Below, in pieces: positions 8,970 through 17,358 of a stretch of DNA of 64,000 nt. The DNA lies in NCBI GenBank assembly GCA_942493125.1, contig OW818667.1, forward strand, positions 186,001 through 250,000, in the 5' to 3' direction. A program made the translations under genes and the position numbers. This DNA comes from Fusibacter_C sp942493125 (GTDB lineage Bacteria; Bacillota; Clostridia; Peptostreptococcales; Acidaminobacteraceae). The notes below the pieces were generated by a model. That model saw only the letters and a list, made by a program, of their open reading frames with translations, was not told the origin of the DNA and made no database searches. How positions within the stretch are numbered: the stretch's first letter is position 1; every line of letters starts with the position of its first letter.

Positions 8970-9854
8970 CTAATCAGATGCCGCTTTATCTGCAAATGTC
9001 ACATCATTAGTAGGTAACACTTCATAAAGATACGTTTCAGGATTATATTTGATCGTGATTTTCTTTTGTGCCACTTCGTTGCCATCTTTTTTAACGGAAG
9101 CAATGACTGTGATTTGATTATCGACATTTTCCATAGCACTCCAGTAAACTGGCATATCCACTGATGTTTCATATTTCAGACCATGTTCTGTGATCTTCCC
9201 TGTACCCTGATCCCAAGTCAGGAGTCTGCCATAATCTGTTTCATATTCAATCAGATTGGCATCGCCTTCATAATCAGCCAATATTTTAATCCCTGGTGTG
9301 CTCGACATAGCCAGTGAATATTTTTCAGGATACACTGAGAATGTCAATGAAAGGCTGTTCAATAGCGTTTCAAAAGCTTTGCGATCGTCGGCATAGGATC
9401 TTAAATCATTGACATAGCTCTTTTGAATTTGAGCTCTGTCACTGACGTAGTCTGGATTTTCATTGTCAGGATCATAAATGAAACTGATTTGATCCACATT
9501 ATCAATCAAGGCAAATATCAAAGTGGCATTCTTTTCAAATGTCGCTTCGATTGCTTCTACGCTCAAACTGGATACAGATAGATCATACTTCACCGAAATG
9601 CCATAGGGTTTGGATGACGTTTCAAGTGAAACCTCATTGCGATAATTTCCAAGTGGCAATTCGCCTAGTAGATTGATTATGTTTGTGTTTTCTCCAACGT
9701 ATGCCGATTGATACTTGATTAAATCCACGGCATTCGTTTCGGTAGAACGGTCTTTCGAAAAATAGTTTGTGAAAAGAATTGCAATTATAACAGCTACCAC
9801 AAGTATACCAATGAGTATTCCAATGAGAGATGTGGCTTTTTTGCCTTTGAGCAT
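8970..9854 (-). CDS. DUF4825-like membrane-anchored protein
   Basis: The start is the ATG at 9854 behind AAAGGAG; a longer frame would overlap the preceding gene. The 294-residue protein has one N-terminal membrane segment (about residues 8-32, LIGILIGILVVAVIIAILF) and an extracellular body. The segment YQSAYVGENTNIINLLGELPL...PYGISVKYDL resembles DUF4825, a domain found in Firmicute envelope and BlaR-related proteins. It starts 26 bases after the stop of the ribosomal protection gene and may share its transcript. Function is unknown. Confidence 0.65.
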   Translation of the reverse strand: MLKGKKATSLIGILIGILVVAVIIAILFTNYFSKDRSTETNAVDLIKYQSAYVGENTNIINLLGELPLGNYRNEVSLETSSKPYGISVKYDLSVSSLSVEAIEATFEKNATLIFALIDNVDQISFIYDPDNENPDYVSDRAQIQKSYVNDLRSYADDRKAFETLLNSLSLTFSVYPEKYSLAMSSTPGIKILADYEGDANLIEYETDYGRLLTWDQGTGKITEHGLKYETSVDMPVYWSAMENVDNQITVIASVKKDGNEVAQKKITIKYNPETYLYEVLPTNDVTFADKAASD

Positions 9855-9880
9855 GTGTCTATCTCCTTTCGTGTAAGTTA

Positions 9881-11872
9881 TTAATCCGTACAAAGCTCAT
9901 AACGATAAAACGTCGTGCGAATCATGCCTTTGCCCTCTGTGTAGTCGCTCAGTTCTACAATGTAGTCCTTGCTCGTCTCAAGTGGCAAATAGCCAGTGAG
10001 TCTCATCGTATCACCATCCACTGTCGGTTCATCAAAGCGGCCACGCATCCTTAGGACATCCGAAATTGCACGTCCAATCGCGTACTGTGGCACTTCGAGT
10101 TCAAAAGACATGATGGGCTCAAGGCACTCTGTATCCGAAAGCTGAAGCGCCTGTTTGAGTACTTCTGGGGCAAGTTTGCGATAATCAGCTGGCGTACTAT
10201 CCACACTGTTGTATTCTGAAATGACGAATTTTACGTGGATATCTGTTACCGCCCACCCTTTCAGTCCCTGCCTTAGTCCTGTCTCTATGCCCTCTTCTAC
10301 GGCATTTTGGAAGGGCTTCATCAAATCACCCAGTGAGACCCCAGACGTATACACAAAGCCGCTGCCTTCAGGTAACGGTTCGATTTCGATGCCCACTGTT
10401 GCTGGCAAATGATTGCCGTCTTTATACATATAGATACAAGCTGCACTTGGTGCTTTTGGTCGTTCTTTGTAGATGGTTTTTGGTGGCTCTATCACGGTAT
10501 CGATGTCAAATCGCGTGCGAAGAAGTGCCTCGATGATTTCACTTTGAACCGTGCCAAACAATTTCACTTCGATGAGCTCAGTAACTGGATGAATGGCATA
10601 ATCCAAAAATGGATCTTCATCCGTCAATATGTCCAAGGCTTCACAAATGGCGCGCCTTTGGCCCAAATCAGAGGCTCTGACTGTGGCTTTTAACGTCGGT
10701 GTGGCGATAGACAGTTTAGGTAAATGCGCTGGTGGCTCCCCGATAATCGATTCGATTTTCAGATGCCTGTCCATGAGCACCACCACTTCACCAGCAACCG
10801 CTTCACCACATGCCACCAGTTTCGCACCATCGAGTTTGAACAGATTTGAAACTTTAAGCATCTCAGTTTCTTGTTTTAGAGGATAGGCCTTTCTCAGCAT
10901 CAATCCGCCTTTGAAAATGCGGGTATAGCAAAGTCTGTGTCCATTTTCCAAGTGGTTGATTTTATAGACGCGTGCCGACAAATCCCCTTCACAAGCTATT
11001 TGTGGCATATCAAGCCATGTGACCATCGCTTCCAAAATGGATTCTACCCCAAGTCCGTGGAGCGCCGAGGCGTGTAAAACGGGAAAGAGCTTGCCTTGGT
11101 TGAATAATGCTTGTGCGGTGGTGGTTAGCATTGAACCAATAGAATCATATACTCCAGCAGCTCCAACAGCTTCAGCTGTTTCTGCAACTTCAGTTGCTTC
11201 AGATGCTTGATAGTATGCGTCTAAAAAATCCAGATCCTGCATGGCCACCACATCACAATTTGTCGCAAAGATAGATGGTTCATTTTCAGATGATGTTAAT
11301 TTAGCCTCTCGGGAGCCGGCCTCTTTGACGCCATTGATTAAAAAGAGCGCATCGGTCAGATCTTTTTTGATGTCTGCGTAAAGGGCATCCATAGACACGC
11401 CCATGCGGTCCACTTTATTGATGACGATGAGTGTGGGAATGTTTAGGCGTCTCAGCGCATTGAAAATCACGCGCGTTTGCACCTGTACGCCTTCCCTAGC
11501 CGAGATCGCAAGTATCGCGCCATCGAGTACGGAAAGTGAGCGTTCCACTTCGGCGACGAAATCCACATGGCCTGGGGTGTCCAGTAAATTGATGGTGTTT
11601 CCCAGATAGTTAAAGGAAACGGTTGAAGATCTTATGGTGATGCCGCGCTCTTTTTCAAGCGTCATGTTGTCGGTCACAGTGTTGCCGTCATCGACTCTAC
11701 CGATGCCTCTTATGGCGCCAGAATGATATAGGAGTTGCTCAGTGAGCGTCGTTTTGCCTGCATCAACGTGGGCTACGATGCCCCAGTTTAATATTTTATG
11801 TGTGTTTGTAGTATTCTTAGTATTTATCGCATTCATAGTATTGATAGTATTCATAGTGTTTGTAGTATTCAT
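9881..11872 (-). CDS. Tet(M)-type ribosomal protection GTPase
   Basis: The ATG at 11872 follows GAGGGA, giving 663 residues, near the family's usual 640. After an odd Asn/Thr-rich N-terminus comes an EF-G-like G domain: AHVDAGKTTLTE (G1), TLEKERGITI (switch I), DTPGHVDF (G3), NKVDR (G4), and HASALHG (G5). The C-terminal domains IV-V include LKGWAVTD and the STPADYRKLAP loop that in Tet(M)/Tet(O) enters the decoding site to release tetracycline. An insert of acidic/Ala residues sits near residue 230-260. A leader peptide and terminator precede the gene, as in tet(M). It could also be one of the less-studied chromosomal relatives whose resistance activity is unproven. Confidence 0.85.
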   Translation of the reverse strand: MNTTNTMNTINTMNAINTKNTTNTHKILNWGIVAHVDAGKTTLTEQLLYHSGAIRGIGRVDDGNTVTDNMTLEKERGITIRSSTVSFNYLGNTINLLDTPGHVDFVAEVERSLSVLDGAILAISAREGVQVQTRVIFNALRRLNIPTLIVINKVDRMGVSMDALYADIKKDLTDALFLINGVKEAGSREAKLTSSENEPSIFATNCDVVAMQDLDFLDAYYQASEATEVAETAEAVGAAGVYDSIGSMLTTTAQALFNQGKLFPVLHASALHGLGVESILEAMVTWLDMPQIACEGDLSARVYKINHLENGHRLCYTRIFKGGLMLRKAYPLKQETEMLKVSNLFKLDGAKLVACGEAVAGEVVVLMDRHLKIESIIGEPPAHLPKLSIATPTLKATVRASDLGQRRAICEALDILTDEDPFLDYAIHPVTELIEVKLFGTVQSEIIEALLRTRFDIDTVIEPPKTIYKERPKAPSAACIYMYKDGNHLPATVGIEIEPLPEGSGFVYTSGVSLGDLMKPFQNAVEEGIETGLRQGLKGWAVTDIHVKFVISEYNSVDSTPADYRKLAPEVLKQALQLSDTECLEPIMSFELEVPQYAIGRAISDVLRMRGRFDEPTVDGDTMRLTGYLPLETSKDYIVELSDYTEGKGMIRTTFYRYELCTD

Positions 11873-11910
11873 AGTCCCTCTCAATTTTAAGTTTTTCGTA
11901 TTTTGGGTAC

Positions 11911-11940
11911 AAAAAAACCACGACATATATGCCGTGGTTT
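11911..11940 (-). terminator. Attenuator hairpin upstream of the ribosomal protection gene
   Basis: On the minus strand AAACCACGGCAT pairs with ATGTCGTGGTTT and is followed by a T run, all before the gene's start. The 5' arm ACCACGG can alternatively pair with CCATGGT inside the upstream leader frame (6 of 7 pairs), the arrangement expected for attenuation. Confidence 0.75.
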
Positions 11941-11993
11941 AACTTAAATTTTTTGGGTGGATTCTGCGCGTCAAAATAAAACGCTTTGAATCA

Positions 11994-12074
11994 CTAAACG
12001 GTGGTTACCATGGTCATAGACATCTGAAGTTTTTTATAAGATTTTTTGGATTTTTCTCTGTATAGACTTAGCAT
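11994..12074 (-). CDS. 26-codon leader peptide of the ribosomal protection gene
   Basis: A short frame with an excellent AAGGAGG site 6 bases before its ATG. It begins MLSLYREKSK, is Lys/Ser rich and ends QMSMTMVTTV at a TAG. It ends about 55 bases before the attenuator hairpin. The position, strength of the start and the alternative pairing of its last codons with the terminator arm match the leader peptide of tet(M)-type genes, where ribosome stalling or slow translation permits readthrough. The sequence itself does not resemble a leader I know. Confidence 0.72.
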   Translation of the reverse strand: MLSLYREKSKKSYKKLQMSMTMVTTV

Positions 12075-12128
12075 GTTTTGACCTCCTTCGGTTGAACCGT
12101 TTATTTATAACTGTATGTTACTATAACT

Positions 12129-12157
12129 AGTATAGACTTATGTTTCATTTAAGACAA
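12129..12157 (-). promoter_or_regulatory. Sigma-A-type promoter for the attenuated resistance transcript
   Basis: On the minus strand TTGTCT, a 17-base spacer and TATACT precede the leader peptide by about 50 bases. The spacing is ideal and the -10 box matches at five of six positions. Confidence 0.6.
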
Positions 12158-12197
12158 TGCTATTGATGCATTTGTCATTGAATTGTCATTTTTCATA

Positions 12198-13232
12198 TCA
12201 AATCAGTTCAACGTCATCCTCTTTAATCATCTGTGAGTAATGAAATAACTCCACTTCAATATGCACGGTATCTGCCGAAAATGGCTCATGTATCAGACAC
12301 GACTTAAGCTTCAACCCCTGCTTCCCGATGGGTTTATCTGGACCCATAATAATACCGATCGACGACCCATTGCTTTTCGGCGCATCGTCCAAATGAGCCT
12401 TGCCATAAAACTGTAGAAACACGTCATCTTCACACTCATATTCAACAACTGGGAAAAACATCCCCTTTGGACAGATATCCAATAAACGATTCTCCATGTC
12501 TTTTTTCGCTTCATGCAATTGTTTTTGCGACAGATGCTCAAGCATATGGGGGTCATTGAAATTTTTAAGCAACTCTACATGGATATCCATCAAGTAGACC
12601 CGGTTAATCTGAAACCAAAGTCGCTCACCTGTTTTTGCATCGCTGAACCAAATTTTGTCTTGATCGTCCTCCCCAATCGTAAGTGTCACTGGTTGCTCCA
12701 CCAAATGTGCCACAGAATGGGGTCGCATAACAAAACGCAACTTTGATTTTGGATTTGGATTAAGCATAATGTTACAATCCCCATCACCGCGTAATTTTAT
12801 ACGTGTCAAAAACATTTCTTCAAAATCAATATCTTCAATCCCAATAGCCGCCCAACCAGCCTTTATAAATTCATAAAGCGCAATCGTCCCTTTCCACTCA
12901 TGTGCACCTAATCGATGACTTGATTGGCCACTCACTTCGAACGAACAACCATCCAACACAACAGAACCGACGTGACTTAGCGGGTTGAAGTCTACATGTC
13001 TCCCGCTACGACGCATCACCTCTCGATTGGTAAAACGCGCTCTGACGTCAGATTCTGGCATGCGCTCTGTGTTAATTCTCTCGTCATGATGAAGCGCAAA
13101 AAGTGACCACTGGCCATCGGTTTGCTCTGCGCCAATGACATGGCAAAGCACGCCATTGACTTCAAATGCTTTTTCAAGTACGAAGCGTTCTGTTTTAGGT
13201 GCAAAAAAACTTTTTAAAAGGCCTATATTCAT
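12198..13232 (-). CDS. Hypothetical protein, 344 residues
   Basis: A full-length frame with an AAAGGAGG site 11 bases before the ATG. There is no signal peptide and no membrane segment, so it should be cytoplasmic. The sequence is mixed alpha/beta with conserved-looking patches such as GDGDCNIMLNPNPKSKLRFVMRPHS and an acidic C-terminus (KEDDVELI). I do not recognise any domain. It ends 30 bases before the promoter region of the resistance gene and begins 18 bases after the stop of the GNAT gene, so these two may share a transcript. Confidence 0.6.
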   Translation of the reverse strand: MNIGLLKSFFAPKTERFVLEKAFEVNGVLCHVIGAEQTDGQWSLFALHHDERINTERMPESDVRARFTNREVMRRSGRHVDFNPLSHVGSVVLDGCSFEVSGQSSHRLGAHEWKGTIALYEFIKAGWAAIGIEDIDFEEMFLTRIKLRGDGDCNIMLNPNPKSKLRFVMRPHSVAHLVEQPVTLTIGEDDQDKIWFSDAKTGERLWFQINRVYLMDIHVELLKNFNDPHMLEHLSQKQLHEAKKDMENRLLDICPKGMFFPVVEYECEDDVFLQFYGKAHLDDAPKSNGSSIGIIMGPDKPIGKQGLKLKSCLIHEPFSADTVHIEVELFHYSQMIKEDDVELI

Positions 13233-13250
13233 TTTTTCTATTCGCCTCCT

Positions 13251-13817
13251 TTAGCCAACTTCTTGAATCGTGACCAAACACTTACTCATGATCACACTCT
13301 TATAATTGGTCTCATTCCATTTGATGGTTTCAATATAGCGATAGCCCCTTTTCTCATAATAATGAATCAAATGATAAGCTGTTTCCGCTGTATCAAGCGC
13401 CAACTCGCTTATGTTTTCAATGGCTTTTGCCTCATGTTCAACGATTTCCATCATTTTGTTGCCAATTCCGAATTTCTGATATTCAGGCAAAACTGCAAAT
13501 TGCCCAACCTTTGCGACATGTGGCTCGTTATACCATTTACTATTACTTGACGGACTATAATTATACAAAGAAATGGTAGAAATAATCTTGCCTTTATATA
13601 TGCCTACAAAGCATTTATAGGCTTTTTCGATTCTATTTAATGTCACGCTTTCATCTTGCGTAGCTGCAACGTAATTTAACCCCATATCCAAAAGAAATTT
13701 ATATGACTTATTCAACAAAACTGTTATTGTCTCGATTGAATCGGTCGATGTCAATGCTCTAAATGTAACGCACTCATCATTACCTATCGGATATTCATAT
13801 ATCATTTTATTATTCAT
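13251..13817 (-). CDS. GNAT-family N-acetyltransferase
   Basis: The start is the ATG at 13817, six bases after TGGAGC; upstream in-frame ATGs lack a site. The 188-residue product shows the GNAT core: VAKVGQFAVLPEYQKFGIGNKMMEIVEHEA is the acetyl-CoA loop and LIHYYEKRGYRYIETIKW the C-terminal strand. The substrate is unknown. It sits directly upstream of a hypothetical gene on the same strand and divergent from an AraC-type regulator. Confidence 0.78.
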   Translation of the reverse strand: MNNKMIYEYPIGNDECVTFRALTSTDSIETITVLLNKSYKFLLDMGLNYVAATQDESVTLNRIEKAYKCFVGIYKGKIISTISLYNYSPSSNSKWYNEPHVAKVGQFAVLPEYQKFGIGNKMMEIVEHEAKAIENISELALDTAETAYHLIHYYEKRGYRYIETIKWNETNYKSVIMSKCLVTIQEVG

Positions 13818-14089
13818 TTTTGCTCCATTTTTTATCATATTGTTTTTGCCAACCAACGTTGTCTTCAAGTTTATCGTGACATAGTTCAAAATCAACCAAC
13901 TCCGTTTTCATAGCAATATCATAACATATTTAATATTAATTTGAATGTGTTCCCTTTGAGTTGCCACATGACAACTCATTTGATGACTAGTATGCAATGA
14001 TCTGTTGCGTTATAATTATTTATAATTACTTCGCGATACGGTCAAACTTATAGAATTATGTTAATGTTTTACGAGGAAGGAAAATAATT

Positions 14090-15124
14090 ATGAAATTAGT
14101 GTTGATAAATATTGATCAAACGCTGAATCAGTTGATTAAGAATCAGTTGATGCAATTGGATCCTTTAAATATGATAGATAAGACTTATATTGTTGCCGCT
14201 AATTTAGAGGAAAAGATTTTTTTGGGTTACTCAAATGACATAATCATAATAAATGTAACGCATAATAGTGAGCTAGACCCTATTTTAAAAAGTCTATCTT
14301 CCAAGCATCACTTTAAAAATCAGTTGATTATTGTAGGTACGGATTTCTCTTACAGTTTTGTAAGACATCTATTTCGATTAGGTGTTTATGATTATTGGAT
14401 AAAGCCATTTCAAACACATTTGATCTACGAATCACTCCGCCTAATATTAAGTGAAGTCAAACTTAGCCCAAATGTTATGCAATTAAAATCAAATATTGTA
14501 GAATCAATAAAAGGTAACAAGAAACTTGACCGACATGATTTAGAAATCCTTTATCGACATAGTCTGCATACAAAAAAATCAAATGTATCACCGATTCAAA
14601 TGATGAACGACTTTATTTTAGAGTTGATTACCCCACTATCCTTTAGTCCAATATTGCTTCCTAAAGCAAATGTTGCATATTTATGTGCGACTTGGATATT
14701 GGAACAGGAAAATCAATTTGAAGCATTAGTAAAGACAGTTGTACAAATCGGTGTTGTTTATCAAGAGTTATACTATCCAAGCATTCATTCACCAATTGTT
14801 AGAAATGCCATTTATGAAGTGCTGGCGCCTTCAATACACCAAAAAACAGTGAAATATATATCAGATAAATTGTATCTGAATCAAAGTCATTTAAGTACGA
14901 CGTTTAAGAAATATACAGGGATTTCATTATCTGAATATATCAAGCGCGTTAAGCTATATGGCGCTATGTGGATGCTCTCAGAACAGAATTATGACCTAGA
15001 TGATATTCTAGATATCATAGGCTATAAAGATGAGCAACATTTTATTCGTATATTTAAAGAAAAAACGGGTTTTCTACCAAATACTTATCAGCATTTGTAT
15101 AAAAGATATCACTTGAAAAAGTGA
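14090..15124 (+). CDS. AraC-type regulator with a degenerate receiver domain
   Basis: A 344-residue protein behind GAGGAAGG. Residues 1-125 fold like a response-regulator receiver (ends LGVYDYWIKPFQ with the conserved Lys-Pro), but the strand where the phosphorylated Asp belongs reads IIIINVTHNS, so the acceptor seems to be missing. Residues about 245-344 form the two-helix-turn-helix AraC DNA-binding domain (KYISDKLYLNQSHLSTTFKKYTG, IIGYKDEQHFIRIFKEKTG). The middle has no recognised domain. It lies 90 bases upstream of a chemoreceptor gene on the same strand. Control by binding rather than phosphorylation is inferred. Confidence 0.82.
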   Translation: MKLVLINIDQTLNQLIKNQLMQLDPLNMIDKTYIVAANLEEKIFLGYSNDIIIINVTHNSELDPILKSLSSKHHFKNQLIIVGTDFSYSFVRHLFRLGVYDYWIKPFQTHLIYESLRLILSEVKLSPNVMQLKSNIVESIKGNKKLDRHDLEILYRHSLHTKKSNVSPIQMMNDFILELITPLSFSPILLPKANVAYLCATWILEQENQFEALVKTVVQIGVVYQELYYPSIHSPIVRNAIYEVLAPSIHQKTVKYISDKLYLNQSHLSTTFKKYTGISLSEYIKRVKLYGAMWMLSEQNYDLDDILDIIGYKDEQHFIRIFKEKTGFLPNTYQHLYKRYHLKK

Positions 15125-15213
15125 TATCTTTCTTTAAATAACCAATATCTTTCTCTAATACAAGCAAGAAAATTCATTTAAACTCATAAAAGATCAATTT
15201 AATGAGGTGAAAA

Positions 15214-17199
15214 ATGGATTTAGGTAGAAAAATCGGACTTGCAATCATATCAATGGTTTTATTGACATCAATTGGTTTGGGTTATTACTCACTTAAAGTA
15301 AGCACGGACGAAATGACAAAAATGCTCAATGAAAACATGACTGGTTATGCAGATGAGGCAGCGCATCAGACAGGCTTGATTTTAAGTCAGGAATTGGCCA
15401 TCCTAGAAGAATTAGCGACGCGGGAAAGAGTAAGAAACAATGAGTTGGAAGTACAAAAAGGTGCCGTAGAGGATGATATTGAAAGATTGGATTATATTGA
15501 AATCGGTATTGTTCAAATGGATGGGACAACGCATTTCATCAAGGCTGGAAATGTAGTTGCACTTGGACAATTACCGGTTGTATCCAAAGCGCTTTCAGGT
15601 GAATCCAATTTTTCGGAAATCTATTTGGACGAAAATGGAACCGCACTGATAATGAACGCCGTACCGATAAAAAATGGGAACCGCATCGTGGGTGCAATCT
15701 TGGGCGTGAAAAACGCAAGTTATCTAAATGACATCATCACTGATTTTAAAATTGGTACACATGGTTATGCTTTTGTTATCGGTTCCACAGGAATCATGAT
15801 GTCACATCCCGATCCAAATCTTGTCATCAATCAAACCAATGTTTTGGAGGATTTGGATAGTGGAAGTAAAACTGCTGAATTCGGCAAACTGTTTGGCAAA
15901 CTAGGATTTGGTAATAGTGGAATCCTCGAATATGCTTTTGAAAAAAAAGAACGATTGACTGCAGTTGCCCCTATCCCAGGTTCTGGGTGGACAATCGCTA
16001 TTAGCACTGGTAAAGACGAGATGTTAAGCGGTCTAACTGATTTACAGTCAAAATTGTTTTGGATGGCCATCATCTTTCTCGTCATAGGTTGTGTCATTTC
16101 TGTGGCCTTTTCAAGGTCGATAAAAAAACCACTTGGACAACTCAAAAATCTTGCGGAGGATATAGCAAACCTCAAGTTGACTAGTGTCATAGATCCTCAA
16201 CTGCTAAAGAGAAAAGATGAGATCGGCATACTTTCCAAAGCTTTTCATGACGTGTTAAGTGCGCTCAATCAAATAATCTCTCAAATCGATGATGCAGCTG
16301 TTCAAGTGTCAGGTTACGCAATCTCCCTAAATGCCACAATCAATGCGACCACAACTTCCGGGGTTGAGATCGCAAAATCAATAGAAGATATCGCACAGGG
16401 TGCCAGTGTGCAAGCAAGTGAAACCGAAAACGGTGTCCAAATGTTGAACGCATTGGGCGACACCATCACAAAATCTGTCAACGCCATCAGTCAACTCGCT
16501 CTTGAGGCAGAAGTCGTCGATGCTTTGAAAACGGATGGCATCAATCTTATGGAAAACTTGGTGGAGAAAAACACAAAAGTAAAAACAGCAAGCGAAACCA
16601 TTTTGACAAGAGTTACTGAAACAAACCAATTTGCAGAAGAAATACAAAAAGCAAGTGACATGATTAAAAATATCGCGAACCAAACCAATCTCCTCGCTCT
16701 TAATGCTGCGATCGAAGCCGCTCGAGCTGGAGAAAGCGGTCGAGGTTTTTCAGTTGTCGCGGATGAAATCAGAAAATTGGCTGAGCAATCCACAAAATTT
16801 GCTGAAGAGATCGCCTCCACGATCATCCATTTAAAAGTAAAAACACAAGATAGCTTAATCTCAATGGACGATGTCAATGATGCTCTGGAACTTCAAAGCA
16901 CAAGTGTGACATCCACTCAGTCGAAATTATATGGTATTGCATCATCCATAGAAACTGTACGAGAATTTATCGATCAGATAAAGAACTTATCCACTGAAAT
17001 AAATCAAAGCAAAGATACCATGATTGTGACTTTTGAGCAATTTTCAGCAATTTCGGAAGAAAATGCGGCCAGTACACAAGAAACCTCCGCAGCCATAGAG
17101 GAACAAACCGCAACCATGGAAGAATTGTCGGAAGCAAGTGACGTTATGAATCAGCTTGCAGATAATTTGAAAGTGTTGGTGAATAAATTTACGCGTTGA
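15214..17199 (+). CDS. Methyl-accepting chemotaxis protein with Cache sensor
   Basis: A 661-residue chemoreceptor. TM1 covers about residues 7-27 and TM2 about 277-300. Between them is a double-Cache-like ligand domain with DFKIGTHGYAFVIGSTGIMMSHPDP. A HAMP linker follows (SRSIKKPLGQLKNLAEDI). The signalling hairpin tip is IANQTNLLALNAAIEAARAGESGRGF-like (around residue 490-515), the CheA/CheW contact. It should sit in polar arrays and direct motility toward or away from a small ligand. The gene has a GAGGTG site and is followed by a terminator. No che genes are in the window. Confidence 0.92.
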   Translation: MDLGRKIGLAIISMVLLTSIGLGYYSLKVSTDEMTKMLNENMTGYADEAAHQTGLILSQELAILEELATRERVRNNELEVQKGAVEDDIERLDYIEIGIVQMDGTTHFIKAGNVVALGQLPVVSKALSGESNFSEIYLDENGTALIMNAVPIKNGNRIVGAILGVKNASYLNDIITDFKIGTHGYAFVIGSTGIMMSHPDPNLVINQTNVLEDLDSGSKTAEFGKLFGKLGFGNSGILEYAFEKKERLTAVAPIPGSGWTIAISTGKDEMLSGLTDLQSKLFWMAIIFLVIGCVISVAFSRSIKKPLGQLKNLAEDIANLKLTSVIDPQLLKRKDEIGILSKAFHDVLSALNQIISQIDDAAVQVSGYAISLNATINATTTSGVEIAKSIEDIAQGASVQASETENGVQMLNALGDTITKSVNAISQLALEAEVVDALKTDGINLMENLVEKNTKVKTASETILTRVTETNQFAEEIQKASDMIKNIANQTNLLALNAAIEAARAGESGRGFSVVADEIRKLAEQSTKFAEEIASTIIHLKVKTQDSLISMDDVNDALELQSTSVTSTQSKLYGIASSIETVREFIDQIKNLSTEINQSKDTMIVTFEQFSAISEENAASTQETSAAIEEQTATMEELSEASDVMNQLADNLKVLVNKFTR

Positions 17200-17226
17200 T
17201 ATCACAGCAAACGATCGCTTTAAAAT

Positions 17227-17270
17227 GCTGCCAAAGTCTTGAAAAGACCTTTGGCAGCTTCTTTTTTATT
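17227..17270 (+). terminator. Terminator after the chemoreceptor gene
   Basis: GCTGCCAAAG and its perfect complement CTTTGGCAGC enclose an inner TCTT/AAGA pair and are followed by a T-rich tract. Confidence 0.88.
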
Positions 17271-17319
17271 TTGCCTGCTGATATTTGGGTATTTATCATA
17301 GATGATGAAATCATATGCT

Positions 17320-17334
17320 CACACAAATTGTGTG
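17320..17334. promoter_or_regulatory. Palindrome before the RelA/SpoT-domain gene
   Basis: CACACAA-A-TTGTGTG, a perfect 7-bp inverted repeat with one centre base, lies 25 bases before the start codon. It is placed where an operator would overlap the transcription start or leader. No binding protein is known. Confidence 0.4.
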
Positions 17335-17358
17335 TCCAACCAAGATTGGGGGGTAACA

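Noticed and set aside
10209..11609. Several plus-strand frames within the ribosomal protection gene.
   Set aside because: They are shadows of the strongly conserved GTPase on the minus strand and lack ribosome binding sites.
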